Source: Iris pallida
Lineage: Eukaryota; Streptophyta; Magnoliopsida; Asparagales; Iridaceae
Length of the DNA stretch: 64,000 bases
Direction: 5' to 3'
NCBI GenBank assembly: GCA_029216955.1
Contig: JANAVB010003400.1
Span: forward strand, 12,759,147-12,823,146
Both the position numbers and the translations under genes were made by a program. This document shows positions 21,838 to 34,272 of this stretch, one piece after another; positions within the stretch are counted from its first letter, which is position 1; every line of letters starts with the position of its first letter. The notes under the pieces were generated by a model. That model ran no database searches, was not told the origin of the DNA, and worked only from the letters and a program-made list of their open reading frames with translations.

Positions 21838-23884
21838 TCTAGAAGCATGAAAAATCTCAGCTAATAACATTCCTCTACTATAGCGCAGATGATACAAAGG
21901 TGCAGACCGACTATTAAAAAAATAACAGAAGATACGGAAAGAAGTTCTGTTATTATTATGCCTACAAAGATCTATTACAAATTCATCAAGGCTATACATA
22001 AAAGACTAATCCTACTATTTCTACAAAGGATCTATTATAGATTCAGCAAAGCCTAGAGGAATATACAAGGGGTTTAGTCTTCGTCAAAGCACAATCCCCT
22101 TCTTCTCGGTATGCATACTGGAATATTGATCCCCATTGAAGCGTATTCTGACTTTCTTGTGGGCGCAACTCTCTAAAAGCGTATCAGCTACTAGACTGAA
22201 GCGAGCAACTTCCTGAAGCAGCAATTGGCCCGAGTTTCCAGAAGGTGCAGAAGGTCTCAAAAGCCTAGAATGGGCAAGGCAGAACACAATATGTGGCTCT
22301 TCGGGCTGGCCATCCACCCAAAAGCTAGGTCGTCAGGACCTCAAAGACCTCCAAGGCGTTGCCCAGGTTTGAACTCCTTATAAGAAGCATTCCGGCACGT
22401 TCCAAGGCTCATTAACAGTTCTTCTACGATGGTATAGCCCCTTTGAACGAAGGAATCCTCAACCAAAATATGACTTAGGTTAGGCCCATCGCCGCTCGAA
22501 GTTAAGTCTGGATCCAATATGGTGTTGAAGGACAAGAAGAAGAAGAAGAAGACGTGACTCTTCAGAAGAAACTCTCCCTTTATATAGGGCGGAAGTGGTC
22601 CAAAACACTGGCCACATGGCCAACGGTCAAAATTCCCACATTAAGGGGATGAACCTAGGACTCAGCACGATGAACCTCATTAAATAAAGTTCATTCGATT
22701 AAGTCCTAGACTATCCTAGGACCCCTTGAAATTCCCTAAGTAACGGTGGCAATTAAGAGGGAGTCGTTCATTAAGGATCGATCATTCATTGCACTTTAAA
22801 AGAAGATTTCAAAGCCAATGCCTTCAATCCAGAGGTGCAGCTACATTCCTGCGCCAACCTTAGACGCAGACTGGTGATGTTTTCACGCCACCTTAACTCC
22901 AACAGTGCAGCACTTTGCTCCAACCCAGAAGCTTAGCCATATTTGTCAGAGACTTGGAAGACCGTTTGCCTCCAGCACAAGCCCAACTGCTACTCAAAAG
23001 CACAATAAAATGGTATGTCTGAAGGCACAGCCTACTCGTCACCCGAAAGCACAGCGACTTTACCTGAAACACAGCCTACTCGTTGCCCCTAAAGCACAGA
23101 GGCCCCATTGTCTTCGAAACATAGTCAACTTGTCATCCTAAATCACAGAGGTTCCGTAGTCTCAAGAAGCACAGTTTACTTGCCACCCTAGAAGCGCAGC
23201 CAGCCTTGCCTGAAGCACAGACGGCATGGTCCCACCCAATCGGTTTGCTTAAACCTCCTCTCTCAAAGATAGGATTGGGATTTATCATGTTGATAAATGC
23301 ATATTAATTTAAATCTCGAATGAAGATTACACAGAATCCAAATCTGAGATGAAATCCCAAGATTTGCTCGGCTATATCTGAATAAGCAAATCGGTACGCT
23401 CTACATGTCACCTTCTTCGGTTATTTTGACAACCACCAGAGATCTCGTTTGAGGGGAACCTCAGTACCCACCACGTGTCAGTAACACAGAATCTCGTACC
23501 GTATAAGGACGACAGATTCCTTCATATCTCGAAACCCTAATATACATCGCATATGTGCCCCACTCCCCTATAAATATGAGAGGTTTTCCTCCAAGAACAT
23601 GATCGAAAAGGAGAAAAAGATCCACAGAAATATAAAAATCTTCAACTTCAGCGTCCTCCTGATCGGCAGCCCTAGAGTTCCATCAAAGGCAACAGAAAGT
23701 CAGAGCAAGTATAATATCATCATCGGACCGTCAATAGAGTAAAGGAGCCACTGCAGTGCTCGATCTCCACCGTCACACTTTTCCAGAAACTTTTGTACTT
23801 AGATTTCATCGCATAAGAATCGATTGTACTCTTTTTTATGTTCATAATGCAAAAAGTTCATTTAACCTTTTGTCATGTCGAACA
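21838..23884 (+). repeat. Tat-2 5' LTR
   Basis: 2047 bp. It starts tctagaagcatg (the canonical start is TGTAGAAGC, as in the solo LTR) and ends ...tgtcatgtcgaaca. TATA box tataaata at 23569-23576. An internal zone at 22910-23220 has imperfect repeats of a unit containing aagcacag and ctactcgtcgccc. It matches 34273-36306 throughout. Confidence 0.93.
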
Positions 23885-23887
23885 AGA

Positions 23888-23907
23888 TGGCGAATCTGCT
23901 GGGGACT
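23888..23907 (+). other. Primer-binding site, Tat-2
   Basis: TGGCGAATCTGCTGGGGACT begins three bases after the LTR. This TGGCGA...GCTGGGGA form is typical of Tat/Ogre-type Gypsy elements, usually assigned to tRNA-Arg or a related tRNA. Confidence 0.85.
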
Positions 23908-24048
23908 ACCTTCTCCTCCAACGAGAAGGTGGTGATGCAATTCGACGATGACTTGCCGGGATCATCTCAGAAGATGTTGGTCGTACGCTTAAGGCGACTG
24001 TGATGAGCAACACGATGGAGGAGACTGCGTCTCAGACCCCCCTCGTCG

Positions 24049-25104
24049 ATGAAGCCCCAAAGATCCCTTCGACCGTTGATGCCAGGCCATCTCTCTCATC
24101 CCATGCTCAGGAAATGCAGAGAAGATCATGGCTATCCTATGGCAAGCGTGACAAAGGTACAGCATCGAAAGGAGCAGATGACGGCTCACCCACTCGTGGA
24201 AGATGCTGTATGGGTAAGAACTTTTATCTTCAACAGGATAACCGGTCTATCAGGTATGGCCATATTGGATTCCAAATACTATGCATCATCTAATCATGGT
24301 AGAAGGAGATCCAAGGCAGCACTCGTCCCATACGATCAAAGTGTTTCGCCTATGGCTGACCGGAGGCCCGTATTGACAGAAACGTGCGCAGCCGATGGAA
24401 AGCTATACAAGACCATCCCAGACTCTCTGAAGCCTCGTCCGACGGAACCCATTCATTCTTTGAGCACCCACTGGCACTACTCAAGGCCGGGGGTACGTCA
24501 TCAGCGACTCTCTGATCGAGGCATACTCAGACCTCACCTACAGAAATTCGAAGGAAGAATGCCTTCTCAATATCTCTTCGGCTTCGCACAGCGCTCCTGT
24601 ATACACGAAGAATATATAGGCATGAAGACTTCGTCTGCTCCCTGTGAGCGTAGGATGAGAGAAAAATCTAAGATACAGTTGGTGTCTATATCAAGACCCA
24701 ACTGTACTCAGACTACCATCAACTGCTACTGTTGTCAAGCAGATCCATCACCGCCAAAGAGGAGGTCCGTCTTTCAAAGTCTACGATCGAAAACTGATAA
24801 AGAAAAAAAAAGCCCCGTGTTGCTTCATTCAATGTTGTTCGGAACTCTTCATTCCAAAAGAAGCTATCGAAGAAACCCCTTTCCTCTGTTTGTAAGTCCA
24901 AATACCGACATGGGGGTAGCAAGAAGCCTGTGCCCAAGGAAGGCGTGTTCCAACACACGCGCTCCAAGGATGGATCATCGTCGCAAGAAGACGGTTCATC
25001 TATCGCTGCACCTGCTGGGGGTAACCATCTTGCTACAGTGTATAACAGCCCTTCATTTCAGCATGACGAAGAGATATATGACACGGACACTTCTGTCGGT
25101 GTAA
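24049..25104 (+). CDS. Unbroken 351-codon ORF between PBS and gag of Tat-2
   Basis: I do not recognise a domain. The frame is open for 351 codons in an element whose other genes carry many stops. It is Arg/Ser/His-rich and basic, with short Cys-containing stretches (NCYCC near 24722). A shorter overlapping frame (24000-24293) starts at MMSNTMEETASQ and may be the true N-terminus, read by a frameshift near 24190-24290. A third frame is plausible but has many stops. Position fits an extra upstream ORF or extended Gag N-terminus of Tat-lineage elements. It could also be a chance open frame. Confidence 0.4.
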   Translation: MKPQRSLRPLMPGHLSHPMLRKCREDHGYPMASVTKVQHRKEQMTAHPLVEDAVWVRTFIFNRITGLSGMAILDSKYYASSNHGRRRSKAALVPYDQSVSPMADRRPVLTETCAADGKLYKTIPDSLKPRPTEPIHSLSTHWHYSRPGVRHQRLSDRGILRPHLQKFEGRMPSQYLFGFAQRSCIHEEYIGMKTSSAPCERRMREKSKIQLVSISRPNCTQTTINCYCCQADPSPPKRRSVFQSLRSKTDKEKKSPVLLHSMLFGTLHSKRSYRRNPFPLFVSPNTDMGVARSLCPRKACSNTRAPRMDHRRKKTVHLSLHLLGVTILLQCITALHFSMTKRYMTRTLLSV

Positions 25105-25156
25105 TCAATCAGAAGACTGGGATAGGAACAATGTCGAGTCGGAGGATGATCGCAAC

Positions 25157-26632
25157 TTGCCAGTCTTCCCACAAGACGATGAGCACCTACACTCTGAACC
25201 AGAAAGAGAAATATCTATCACCCATTCTGCTTACACGCACATAACATATATGCACATGATGGCTGATGGCAACGAAGAATCAATCGGAGGTGCTGATCAG
25301 CAAAAATGCATTAAGGCCCTCGAAAGAAGTTTTAATGCATTGAATATATCCATGCAGACTTTAGCCTCTGTCGTCTTAGAGATCAAGGACAGATTAGTTC
25401 CCACTGCCTCTACACCTGCGGCTCCGACGGTTCATGATAGATCTAGTACCCTGCCCGTCCTAAACCAAGTTGCGCAGTCGTCGACCACTCCGTCGACCAT
25501 CAATCCAGCAGTATCCAACGAAATACAGCAAGCACTCGAGGAGTTACACGCTCGCCATGTTGCCAAAGAAAAGAGAGCCACACTCTGAAAGATGGGCATC
25601 CGGCAGCCTTATCCTGCTTAATGGGACGATGTGGTTTATCCTCCCAAATATAAACCATAGACTATCACCCCTTATGATACTAAGGAGTCGTCCAGACGAT
25701 ACTTGAGGTACTTTACGTCAGTAACAGGACACCTACCAAAGGACGATGCCCTTCTTACCAGCATCTTCATTGGAGCTTTACAGGAGGTGGCCTATAAATA
25801 GTCCTACAGTTTGCCCGATAACTGTATTAAATCCCTTAAAGACCTGAGGAACATGTTCCTGGAACGGTTCTACGAAGGAGGGCTGGACATGACGATGTCT
25901 ACTCTTATGGACATCATTCAGAAAGAAAATGAGCCCGTACGAGCGTACATTGAATGCTTTCATCAGGTCACCCTAAGGCTACCTCCAAGTATGCCTGAGC
26001 CCATGCTCATGGATTCATGCCGTAAGAATATGCTTCCTGCAATCAAACTGTGGCACAGTGCTTCCTGTACCAAGTGGATGCCCTTCATTACTGAAGTAGA
26101 CGTAGCTCAGAAGAAGGCACAGGACGCACAACTCTTGGGTCTGAATTTTCCCTCTATTGAAGATAAAGGGAAGCGAGTAAGAGAAAGTAAAGGCAAGCAA
26201 TCTTTGGCCTTCAATATTACAAAGGGTCCAGCACTCGTGAGCTCCAAGCCAGTCGAAGCATAGAAGCTGAAGGAAGCCTACTCCATCAATGATGAAGACA
26301 CGCTCGTATAATTCAAGATGCTGACCAAGGGCGGTAGGCTGCAGCTTCCACCTCCCAAGCATCCTGACGAAGTAGGAAAGGTGGATAATCCTAAGTACTA
26401 CCATTACCACCAGTACATCCACCATTCAACACGCGACTGCTACGTGTTGAAAAGACATATTCAATATCTTATCGATGCCAAAGTCTTCGCCCTCGATTAC
26501 GACGAAAAGACTGTGACGACCAATATGGTCACGATACAGTTCAGGAGCTTTTCGATAGCCGAGACTCAAGATGGCGCCGTCCCTATCCCAAAGGTAATGA
26601 TGGAAGTCATCAATCACTGCAAGGTGAAGTGA
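25157..26632 (+). pseudogene. Tat-2 gag
   Basis: One frame interrupted by four nonsense codons (near 25586, 25801, 26261 and 26309) with no frameshift. It opens with an acidic N-terminus and a helical segment (CIKALERSFNALNISMQTL). The retrotransposon Gag core follows at 25811-26050 (LKDLRNMFLERFYEGG, VRAYIECFHQVTLRL). A His/Tyr/Cys-rich segment near 26390-26450 (YYHYHQYIHHSTRDC) replaces a normal zinc knuckle and is typical of Tat Gag proteins. It packages RNA in the related active elements. Confidence 0.88.
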
Positions 26633-29340
26633 TGTAGGTTCATCCGGATCTTACTCCTGACATGAATGCGCCAGCAGCACGCCCGACCAAATGGAGGAAG
26701 GTCAGGACATATCGTATGGTCTCCTCCTCGGTAGAAGACACCATGGTGATAACTCGTTCGGCTCTCCAGTGAAAGGAAAACCAGGCTCCTGAAGAAGAGA
26801 CGTCCCCACCGGCGACCCATTCTACTTCCGATACAGCACAAACCGGACCTTCTAAACCTTCTATCGCAGATAAGCAAAAACAGAAGGAGGTCCGCTTTGA
26901 TACGCCTCTACGAAAGGACTCAGATGTAGGCCCGATCAATACCTATAACTTCAATATACTAGCACAGCTGGCCAACACGTCGGCTCTCTTATTACTCTTT
27001 GAGCTTCTCCGGCTCTCCAAAGCAACTCGGAATACCCTCAGTGAGGCACTGCAGATACAGAGGCTTACCTCGCACAGGTGAAGCAGCCCAAGAAAGAACC
27101 TGCAGCATGTTCGCATTGCCATAGCATGGTCGAGGTGATTCCTAATATCACCTTTACGCAGCATGATATGCTGCTAAAGAACAACCAGCACAACCGACCC
27201 ATGTACTACACAGGATACGTTGGTGCCATCAAGGTCGATCACATTTACATCGACTCAGGTTCATCGCTTAGCATCATCCCTCGAAGTCTGCTCCAAGCTC
27301 TAGGGATCCCGATGTACCGTCTTATGGCATCGAACACCACCATCTGTGGCTTCAATGCGGGAAAGAGTGAGCCTCTGGGCAAGATCTGATTGAAGTGCCA
27401 AATAGGTGTTCTTCATACTGAGGTTATCTGTTATTCTACATAATAAAAGGTTGAACGAACTTTTCTTTATTGAACATATAAGGTATCTGTGTACAAAGAA
27501 GAAAGTCCTAAACAGGATATTCTAAGTACAGGGAGAAGCGGTTTCTGGGAAAGTGTGACGGTGGAGATCGAGCGCTGCAGCGGCTCCTTTACTCTATTCA
27601 CGATCTGACGATGAATCAACCTTGCTATGGCTCTCTGGCGCCTTTGATGGGACTTTGGGGTCACCGATCAAGAGGCTATCTGGAGGAGAAGATCCCTTGA
27701 AGTTGGTTGGTTGGTTGGTTGGTTGGTTGGTTCTTTGGTTGATCGGTGGATGAGGGTGGTCGACACTTCGTGGATAGAGATTGTTGATCCTTTGATGATT
27801 ATCGATTGTCAATTTTTCTCTGTCGATCGATGCTTTGGAGGAAGAACTCCTTCTATTTATAGAGAACCGAGCACATTTGCGATGTGCATTAGGTTTTCTG
27901 AGATATGAAAGAATCTGCCGTCATTGTACGGTACGGGCTTCTACGACGATGACACATGGCGGACATCAAGATTCCCCTTAAACTAGATTTCTGGTGTTTA
28001 TAAACATAACCGAAGGAGGTGACACGTGGCATGTTCCGATTTGCTTGCTCAGATGCAGTCAAATAAATCTTGGGATTTTATTCTAGATTTGGAGTCTAAT
28101 TGATCCTCGTCTAAGATTTAAATCAATCTGATATGATATCAATCATGATTTAATCCCAATCTTCTCTGCAAGAGGCAGTTTAAACAAACCAATTGGGGTG
28201 GACCCATGCTTCCTGTACCTCTGGTGAGGACTAAGTACTGCTGTTCTTCTGGGGGACGAGTAGACCGTGCTTCTGTAGACGATGGAACCTCTGTGCTTTC
28301 AGGCGATGAGTGGACTTGGCTTCGAATGATGATGAGACTTATGTGCATATAGAACAACTTATAAAGCTATGTTTTGGGATACCGGAGTCACTGTGCTGTA
28401 GGCGACAAGTAGGCTTGTGCTTCAGGTTGGCGAGGTTACTGTGCTTTTGGAGCGACAAGCTGACTTGCATTTCTAAGTCTCTTGTAGAAAAGTGACTTAA
28501 GCTTCTGAACTGGAGAAGACGACTGCGCCGTGGGAACGGAGATGGTGTGAGCATATCACCATCCTGCGCCTCATGTAGACACAGGTAAGTAGCTGTACCT
28601 CTAAATAGTGAAGGCGTTAGCTGTGAAGAGAAAGGTATGACACCCTTGCGCATCTGATATTGGCGCAGGCAGGTAGCTGCACCTCTGGAGTGATGACACT
28701 GGATTCTAAAGCCAAAGAAGGGGAGAGGGGGCTTACTTCCATCTTGCTTCTAAAGTTGGTGTAGGAAGGTGGCTGCGCCTCTGGTTTGAAGGATTTTGCT
28801 TCTTTAAAGTGCTGAATAACTGATATGCTTCTGAGAGGCTGCGCCCACAAGAAAGTTAGAACACGCTTTGATGGAGATCAATCTTCCAGCGTGCGTGTCG
28901 AGAAGAAGGAAGGCTGCACTTCGACGAAGAGTGCATCCTTAGTAGATCCCTCTAGGCTCTGTCGAATCTGTACTAGATCCTTTGTAGAAGAACAGAATTA
29001 GTCCCTTATGTATAGTCCTGATGTGTCTATACTAGACTTTGGTAGACATGACAATAAAGGGACTTCTCTCCATATCTTATGTTTTGTCTTTTTAGCACTG
29101 AGCCTCAGTCTTTTGCATCTTCTGTACTTTGGCGAAGGGATGTCTTTGGCTGAGATTTTTCATGCTTCTACACCTGTTATGTCATCGATGCAGACATAAA
29201 GTACAACATGTTGCTTGGGCGGACATGGATCTATAAGTACATGATCGTCCCCTCCACCCTTCACAAGTGCATGAAGTATGTGACCAGTGACGCAACCGTC
29301 AAGACGAAGTTTACTGATATCGACCCGTTCTGAGGTTTTA
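26633..29340 (+). pseudogene. Tat-2 protease region, split by a solo LTR
   Basis: The aspartic-protease motif IDSGSSLSIIP lies at 27250-27282 in a frame opening at 27078. The frame reaches a TGA at 27387 and then continues as LKCQIG...HTEV up to the insertion at 27432. It resumes at 29178 with the VIDAD segment and MLLGRTWIYKYMIVPSTLHKCMKY, the conserved C-terminal half of the Tat protease domain. Removing the LTR and one target repeat would rejoin the frame, showing the insertion came after protease was in place. Confidence 0.88.
27432..29172 (-). mobile_element. Solo Tat LTR inserted in reverse within Tat-2
   Basis: 1741 bp matching the reverse complement of the Tat-2 LTR. Examples are tctatttatagagaacc at 27861 against the TATA zone and the aatcttgggatttta block at 28066. 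The minus-strand start is TGTAGAAGCATG at 29172. The other end (27432) aligns with the LTR end apart from transitions. Target repeats are tctgt (27427-27431) and cctgt (29173-29177). It contains a (GGTT)n tract near 27697-27732. No internal region remains, so it most likely arose by LTR-LTR recombination. Confidence 0.9.
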
Positions 29341-29452
29341 AAGCATATTGTAGGGATGTCGATCTGTACAAACCACTCCCCTGGGACGATGAGTCCAACG
29401 ATACCGATGATGAAGCAAAAGCTGCAGCCATCACGGAAGGACCCGTTATCGA

Positions 29453-30470
29453 ATGAAAGGGAAGCCACCTAAGACTCCAGCCCCCCTGGTCATCAAACTC
29501 CGAGGCAAGGCTCCAGCATGGCCGCCTCCGACGACATCAAGCCAGGAGCCCTTGCCAATAAAGCTCTCCCGAAAGGCCCCGACACTTGCTTCAAAGCCGC
29601 GGGATACTCTGGCTGCGCCTCCCGCGGTGATCAAAATGAAGCAAAAATCTCCTCCACCTACTTCTGTAGCATCTTTTGCATACGAGGAATTACAAGATCA
29701 CATTTGCGCCAATACCGAGGCACAGTCTTTAGATGATGTAATCCTTCGGAATAAAATTTTGTATTTTATTAATAGAAAGTTGTCTTCGAATTACTCATGT
29801 GCGTATTATAACAGTAAGTACTTCTTAGACAACGCTCTATGTACTCTACAAACGCAAGTGACAACTGCCAACCTTGTAAACCGAGTTGTCCCCTCCAAAG
29901 GCTCCTACTTCCTAGTCCTTCCAAAGAACCTAGAGGAACAACCTGTCGTCTTCGGTCGACTGGAGCATCCGCAGCGGCCAGCCCTAGGAGAACGGAACCC
30001 GACGACGGCAAGATGCATCTCTACCACTATGCTACTCAAGCCAAATATTTCATCCAGAAGATAGGATACGACCTGAATAGCAACAAAAGGCTGAACTATG
30101 TCAAAGGTCGGGGGCTTCCCTTACGAGTTCGTATTCCGAAGGGGAAGCCTCAGAACTACTACCAACGTACTCGTCGGGGTTCGGGTATATTACTTTCACA
30201 ACCACTTCGAAGAGTTCAGAATCGGAGGCTCCACTACGCTCGTATTCTTTCGACTCTTCAACCTGGGATTCTGATACCAGTATAGGCCGGGACCTTCAGA
30301 AGGTACTATCCGTCAATATGGTTTCTACAAATGATCCCGTAGAGGAAGAATACCAGGCACTCGACATTTTTGAAGAGGAGCCATGGGCTCAACGCCTTGG
30401 CTCTCAGTGGAAATGGCATTTCGAACAGCGAGAGCCTTCCACTGAGGACGAAGTCGTCTAGATTGACTTA
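29453..30470 (+). pseudogene. Tat-2 linker between protease and RT
   Basis: The first frame (29453-30064) is Lys/Pro-rich (APLVIKLRGKAP repeats) and then has the LDDVILRNKILYFIN segment also present in Tat-1 near 13550. It contains no known catalytic motif. This spacer is a feature of the Tat lineage. At least two frameshifts follow, near 30000-30060 and 30280. Confidence 0.75.
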
Positions 30471-30479
30471 GGGGATGAA

Positions 30480-31850
30480 ACTTCCCCTAAATGGATCTTT
30501 GTCAGCAAAAGCCTGACAGGAGACGACAAAGATTCTCTTGTACAGCTGGTTCATGAGTATATAGACGTCTTCGCCAGGAGCTATGATGATATGTCGGGTT
30601 TGGACCAATAAGTCACCATGTACTGGCTCAACATTCTACCTGACGCCAAACCTATCAACAACAACAGCGTCGCTTCCGTCCCAATGTTATGGACGCCATC
30701 AAAAAAAAGTCGATAAACTCCTTGAGAGTGACTTCATCCGCGAAGAACAGCACCCTGACTGGGTGGCCAATATCATGTCGGTTACCAAGAAGAACGAAAA
30801 ATTTAGAGTCTGCATAAACTTCCGAGATCTCAACTCGGCCTGTCTAAAAGATGAATTTTCTCTCCCAATCACAGACGTGATGATCGACAACACTTGTGGC
30901 TTCGGGTTATATCCTTCATGGATGGCTTCTTAGGCTACAACAAAATCAAGATGTTCCTCCAAGACGAAAAGCATACTTTGCTCTGGACTCCAAAAGGGAT
31001 ATAATATTATACAGTTATGCCCTTCGGATTGAAGAATACGAGCGCAACCTACCAGCGGGCTATGAGTAACATATTCTACAAACATCTTCAGAAGACGGTG
31101 GAATGTTACGTCGATGACATTGCCGTCAAGAGCAAAGCCAAGTCTAGCCTCTTGGATGACTTACGAACAGTATTCGACAAAATGTAGGAGCACCAACTAA
31201 AGATGAATCCGGCCAAGTCCTTTCTAGGCGTCTCAAGTGGCAAGTTCTTAGGCTTCATCGTCACGGTCTAGGGAATCCATATTGACCCGGAGAAGACAAA
31301 GGCAATCTTAGATATGGCTCCTCCAAAGAATCTTAGGGAACTTCGAGGCCTGCAAGGACGTCTGGCATACATCAGAAGATTCATAGCAAACCTCTATGGT
31401 CGATGCCAGCCCTTCACCAAACTGATGAAAAAAGGGGTCTCCTTTATATGGACCGAAGTGTGCCAGCAAGCATTTGACGATATCAAAAACTACCTCACCA
31501 GTCCTCCTGTTCTGGTAGCTCTAGTAATAGGAAGACCTTTTCTACTCTAAAGACCTTTTCTATTTTACGTCCGAGCCATGGATCACTCTCTCGGGACATT
31601 ACTGGCCCAGAAGAGCGATGAAGGACACGAATGCCCATCTATTACCTTAGCAGAACCATGATTAGAGCCGAGCACCGGTACAATCCTGTCGAGAATGAGT
31701 GTCTTGCTTTACTCTTCGGCATTCAGAAAACACGTCACTACATGATAGGACAAATGATCCATGTCGTCTCCCGAATCAATCCCCTCAGGTTCCTCATGAC
31801 CAAGCCAGGGGCTTTGAACTCGAGGTTAGCTACCTAGGCCATACTCTTAA
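30480..31850 (+). pseudogene. Tat-2 reverse transcriptase and first RNase H
   Basis: RT starts near 30560 (DVFARSYDDMSG), has FRVCINFRDLNSA at 30800-30840, VMPFGLKNTSATYQRAM at 31015-31060 and the catalytic box YVDDIAVKS at 31108-31134. The connection and RNase H follow (PEKTKAILDM at 31290, LRELRGLQGRLAYIRRFIANLYG, YLSRTMIRAEHRYNP at 31640). Catalytic Asp-Asp is intact, but stops near 31000, 31187, 31270 and 31548 and several frameshifts break the frame. Confidence 0.92.
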
Positions 31851-31861
31851 CTCCTTATGAC

Positions 31862-32422
31862 ATGGTATTCGTCCCTCAGAAGGCAGTGAAAGGCCAGGCG
31901 TTGGCCGATTTCCTAGCAGCACACCCTGTGCCAAAGACATCAAAGCTCTACGACGACATCCCCGATGAAGTATTAGAATCTAATGCTATCTCAGACAACC
32001 CCGTTTGGCAACTATTCTTTGATGATGCTTCAAAGACAGGACCCAAGGGTGAGATTGTAGCGGGAGTTGGGGTTGTCCTTATTATCCCCGACAGCCTGAT
32101 CATCCATCGTGCCTACTCCTTCAGTGAGTCATGTACCAACAATATTGCTGAGTACAACGCCCTCATCATCGGACTACAACTCGCTAAACAGTTGGGGGTT
32201 GACTACATCAAAGCCTATGGGGACTCAAAGCTGATCATTAGCCAAGTTCGAGAGCAATATAAGGTCCGTCATGAGGATCTAATCCCCTACCATCAGGCGG
32301 CCATCGACATCATCTCCACGTTCACAGGTTTCTTTATTGAACATGTGCCACGTTTACAAAATTTGGAGGTCGACGCCCTCATCGGTCTCGCCGCCCCTCT
32401 CACAGCTCGTGGAAGATCCTAA
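31862..32422 (+). pseudogene. Tat-2 second (archaeal-type) RNase H
   Basis: An open 186-codon frame with FFDDASKTGPKGE (usually FFDGAS), NNIAEYNALIIGL, YGDSKLIISQ and LEVDALIGLA. These supply the Asp, Glu, Asp and Asp expected in the active site. This duplicate RNase H is the hallmark of Tat elements. The first box has Gly changed to Asp. A TAA at 32420 separates it from the integrase linker. Confidence 0.9.
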
Positions 32423-32434
32423 TACACCGTTACG

Positions 32435-33785
32435 GTGATGGAGCGACAACTCGTATGTCCGAAGAATGTTCTGCATACATGCCAAAGTTACCCAGTCCAA
32501 GCGAAGGCTAATATAGACGTACGGGATTGGCGTTTCTCGTTCATCGGTTACGCGGTCTATAGGATTCTACCCGTAGACCTGAAGGAGGCGACTTTCGTCA
32601 GAAGACATTCCCTCCGATTCTTCTATGGCACAGCTACCAAAATGCTGTACCGTCATTCTTACGATGGACTCGTCCTCCAGTGCCTATCCCAGACAGAGGT
32701 ACAGGAAGCGCTCCGAGAGACATACGATGGGACCTATGGAGCTCATCAACCCGGAACCAAGTTGTAAGATCGACTGCGTCGCATGGGCTACTACTGGCCC
32801 ACTATGATGGTGGATACCGTAGAATATACGAAGAAGTACCGGGCATGTCAGTTGCATACAGACTTCATTCACCAACCTTCGGAGCATCTACACCCTACTG
32901 TGGCCTCCTGGCCATTTGAAGCATGGGAAATGGATATAGTTGGGCCAATCAGCCCGCCTTTCTCTAAAGGACATCGGTTTATCCTTGCCATTATGGATTA
33001 CTTCTCCAAGTGGGTGCAAGCAGTACCATTGGCAGAAGTAAAAGCCTCGAACATGATCAGCTTCATCAAGCACCACATTATCTACCGGTTTGGGGTCCCT
33101 AAAAGAATTGTCCATGACAATGGCCTTCAGTTCATGAGCCATGCCTTCCAGCGGTTATGTGACAAGAACCGAATACAGAGTGTGGCATCAACGGCCTATA
33201 ACCCGATGGCTAATGGGTTGGCCGAAGCATTCAACAAAATTATCGTCAAACTACTCAAGAAAGTCGTGTCTTCTAATAAATGCGAATGGAACGAGAAGTT
33301 GGACGAATGCCTATGGGCATACCGTACGACAGTGCGGACGCCAACGGGCAACACACCGTTCGCCCTGGTCTACGAAAGTGAAGCGGTGCTCCCTTTGGAG
33401 ATTCAAATCCCGTCCTTATGGGTAGCTATCACCAATCAGCTGACTGACGAAGATAACCAGTGCAGACGGTTACAATAGTTAGAAGCATTGGATGAAAAAT
33501 GCTTGCTAGCATAGCAAAAAATCAAGCTTTACCAAGCTCATATTTCTGGGACCTTCAACAAAAGAGTCTGGGGAAAGATCATATCAAGTGGGCGACCCTG
33601 TCTTAGCAGTGCGCAGACTGATGGTGATAACTCATAAGATGGCTGGGAAGTTCGAGCTCAAATGGGATGGACCGTTCGTCATAGAAACGGTATACTCTAA
33701 TGGTTCTTATCGACTAGACAAACCCAATGGTGCCTTGCTAATGATGTCCATCAATGGCAAGTTCCTAAAGAAGTATTACGCCTGA
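32435..33785 (+). pseudogene. Tat-2 integrase
   Basis: Linker and zinc-binding region at 32435-32880 (SYDGLVLQCL, HQPGTKL, YRACQLH). The HHCC finger has one Cys replaced by Tyr. The core has MDIVGPI (near 32930), VHDNGLQF (near 33110) and NGLAEAF (near 33215), so the D, D and E residues are all present. The C-terminal part at 33588-33785 has KFELKWDGPFVIE and a GSYRL segment, the GPF/Y module of Gypsy integrases. Stops at 32765 and 33476 and a frameshift near 33500-33590 disable it. Confidence 0.92.
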
Positions 33786-34272
33786 AGATGAAACCGGCAT
33801 AGGCTCTCGCATCCCCTAAGAGTGCCTATAGGTTCTGGTTAGGGGATTCCCTTCTTCTATATCTTCCCTCCAGTAGATGAAGCACTTCACATCAATATTA
33901 CCTCTGGATCGCTACTCTACACCTCAGCGATGCGGCTACCACGTCCATATTACCTCTTAGTAGTCGTTCTCTCCGTATTGATCCTATTATTATCATGGCT
34001 GTCTAGAAAACGGTTCACGTTCATACTACCTCTGAATTATTCTTCTACATCCCAGCGAAATTTAGGCCTACCATGTTTATATTACCTCTGGTTAGGTGTG
34101 TCTTCTATAATGACCCCTCCTTATGTTGAAAAAAATGAAGAAACAGAAGAGTTCCTATACAGAAAGAAGAATCTAAAACATCACCAAGCACGTACGCTCA
34201 TGCCACATGATCATGATTCTGTTCAAAGTATTCCGAGCTTGACTCAAGTTTGGAATACTTTGAAAGGGGTCT
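33786..34272 (+). other. Tat-2 3' untranslated region and polypurine tract
   Basis: No domain. The small frame 33930-34277 is not conserved in kind. The sequence ends in tttgaaaggggtct (34258-34271), a purine-rich tract directly before the 3' LTR. Confidence 0.75.
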
